A DNA stretch of 20,073 nucleotides from Solirubrobacterales bacterium (GTDB lineage: Bacteria > Actinomycetota > Thermoleophilia > Solirubrobacterales > Solirubrobacteraceae), in the NCBI GenBank assembly GCA_003244035.1, contig QHBV01000139.1, positions 889-20,961 on the forward strand, written 5' to 3'. This document shows positions 19,636-20,073 of the stretch, piece after piece. A program made the translations under genes and the position numbers. Position 1 is the first letter of the stretch. The number at the start of each line of letters is the position of its first letter. The notes under the pieces were generated by a model. The model did no database searches. It saw only the letters and a program-made list of their open reading frames with translations, and had not been told where the DNA came from.

Positions 19636-20073
19636 TCACTGCTCGTCGCGCAACGAAAGTCCGCGGGCGTGGAGGGTCTCGATCACCTCGTCGATCGACT
19701 TCTTGCCGAAGTTCGGGATCCCGCCGAGCTCACCCTCGGTCTTGGACACGAGATCGCCGACGGTCTGGATGCCGGCGCGCTTGAGGCAGTTGTACGAGCG
19801 GACGCCGAGCTCGAGCTCCTCGATCAGGATGTCGTCCATCGCGCTGAGCGGGCGCGAGGAGACGACCGCGGTGCCGCCGAGCAGGCCAGGCTCAAGCGTG
19901 GGCGTAACCCCGGCCTCGCGCAGCTCGCTCACGCGGTCGGCCTCGGTGAAGATCGTCAGTTGCGAAATCAGGATCTCCGCCGCTTCCCGCAGGGCGGCGT
20001 GCGGATCGATCGAGCCATCGGTCTCGATGTCGAGCGTGAGCTTGTCGAAGTCGGTCTTCTGCCCGACCCGGGC
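19636..20073 (-). CDS. rpoA: RNA polymerase alpha subunit, C-terminal part (5' end outside window)
   Basis: The minus-strand frame is open from the right edge to TGA at 19638-19636, showing the last 145 residues. The edge carries the end of the N-terminal domain (VGQKTDFDKLTLDIETDGSIDPHAALREAAEIL). After a linker of about 35 residues comes the DNA- and activator-binding alpha-CTD (IEELELGVRSYNCLKRAGIQTVGDLVSKTEGELGGIPNFGKKSIDEVIETL). All helices of the CTD are present. It heads the visible part of the rpoA-rplQ-truA-surE-ligA block. Codon use and composition match the rest of the window. Confidence 0.98.
   Translation of the reverse strand, partial: ARVGQKTDFDKLTLDIETDGSIDPHAALREAAEILISQLTIFTEADRVSELREAGVTPTLEPGLLGGTAVVSSRPLSAMDDILIEELELGVRSYNCLKRAGIQTVGDLVSKTEGELGGIPNFGKKSIDEVIETLHARGLSLRDEQ

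Overview
The window is high-GC chromosomal DNA with frequent GTG/TTG starts, densely packed genes and actinobacterial gene content. The order rpoA-rplQ-truA-surE-ligA on the minus strand, ECF sigma factors with long Gly/Ser/Pro-rich membrane tails, and a single-domain biotinylated protein next to bioB all suggest a deep-branching actinobacterium. Something like Thermoleophilia/Solirubrobacterales is my guess from style, not a proven placement. I see no transposase, prophage, CRISPR array, rRNA or plasmid function.

Layout. 1-360: 3' end of an aldo/keto reductase. 399-560 (minus): an unlisted 53-residue single-span protein, converging on the reductase across a hairpin. 742-4181: a biotin operon of four genes: a TB7.3-like biotin carrier (TTG start), bioB, bioF and bioD. 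The last three are joined by 4-base ATGA/GTGA overlaps. 4191-4739: an exported, membrane-anchored protein of unknown function. 4782-6437 (minus): a membrane-anchored GH-A-type glycoside hydrolase. 6507-7811: bioA, which completes the 7-keto-8-aminopelargonate-to-biotin route; the pimeloyl-forming genes are not here. 7880-8041 (minus): rubredoxin. 8163-8558: a VOC-fold protein with an apparent CTG start. 8657-9520 (minus): ZIP metal transporter behind a duplicated start region and an 18-bp palindrome. 9720-10451 (minus): CcdA thiol-disulfide transporter.

10581-14233 is a regulatory island. Two paralogous ECF sigma factors, each fused to a zinc-binding anti-sigma-like motif, a membrane span and a long low-complexity tail, converge on a tRNA-Pro(CGG). 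The second diverges from a 62-residue IF2_N/HTH-like protein. 14246-15478 (minus) is a patatin-like lipase. 15628-20073 (minus) is the end of the ribosomal-protein/alpha operon: rpoA (partial), rplQ, truA, surE and ligA, read right to left with very short gaps or overlaps.

Two themes run through the window. Many convergent pairs share strong hairpins without U-tracts. Several genes have a TAGNNT -10 box only 6-7 bases before the start codon, which predicts leaderless mRNAs. The most unusual items are the convergent pair of membrane-tethered sigma fusions (one ending in an LPG-x-x pentapeptide repeat), the probable CTG start, the tandemly copied ZIP start region and the biotin carrier heading the biotin operon.
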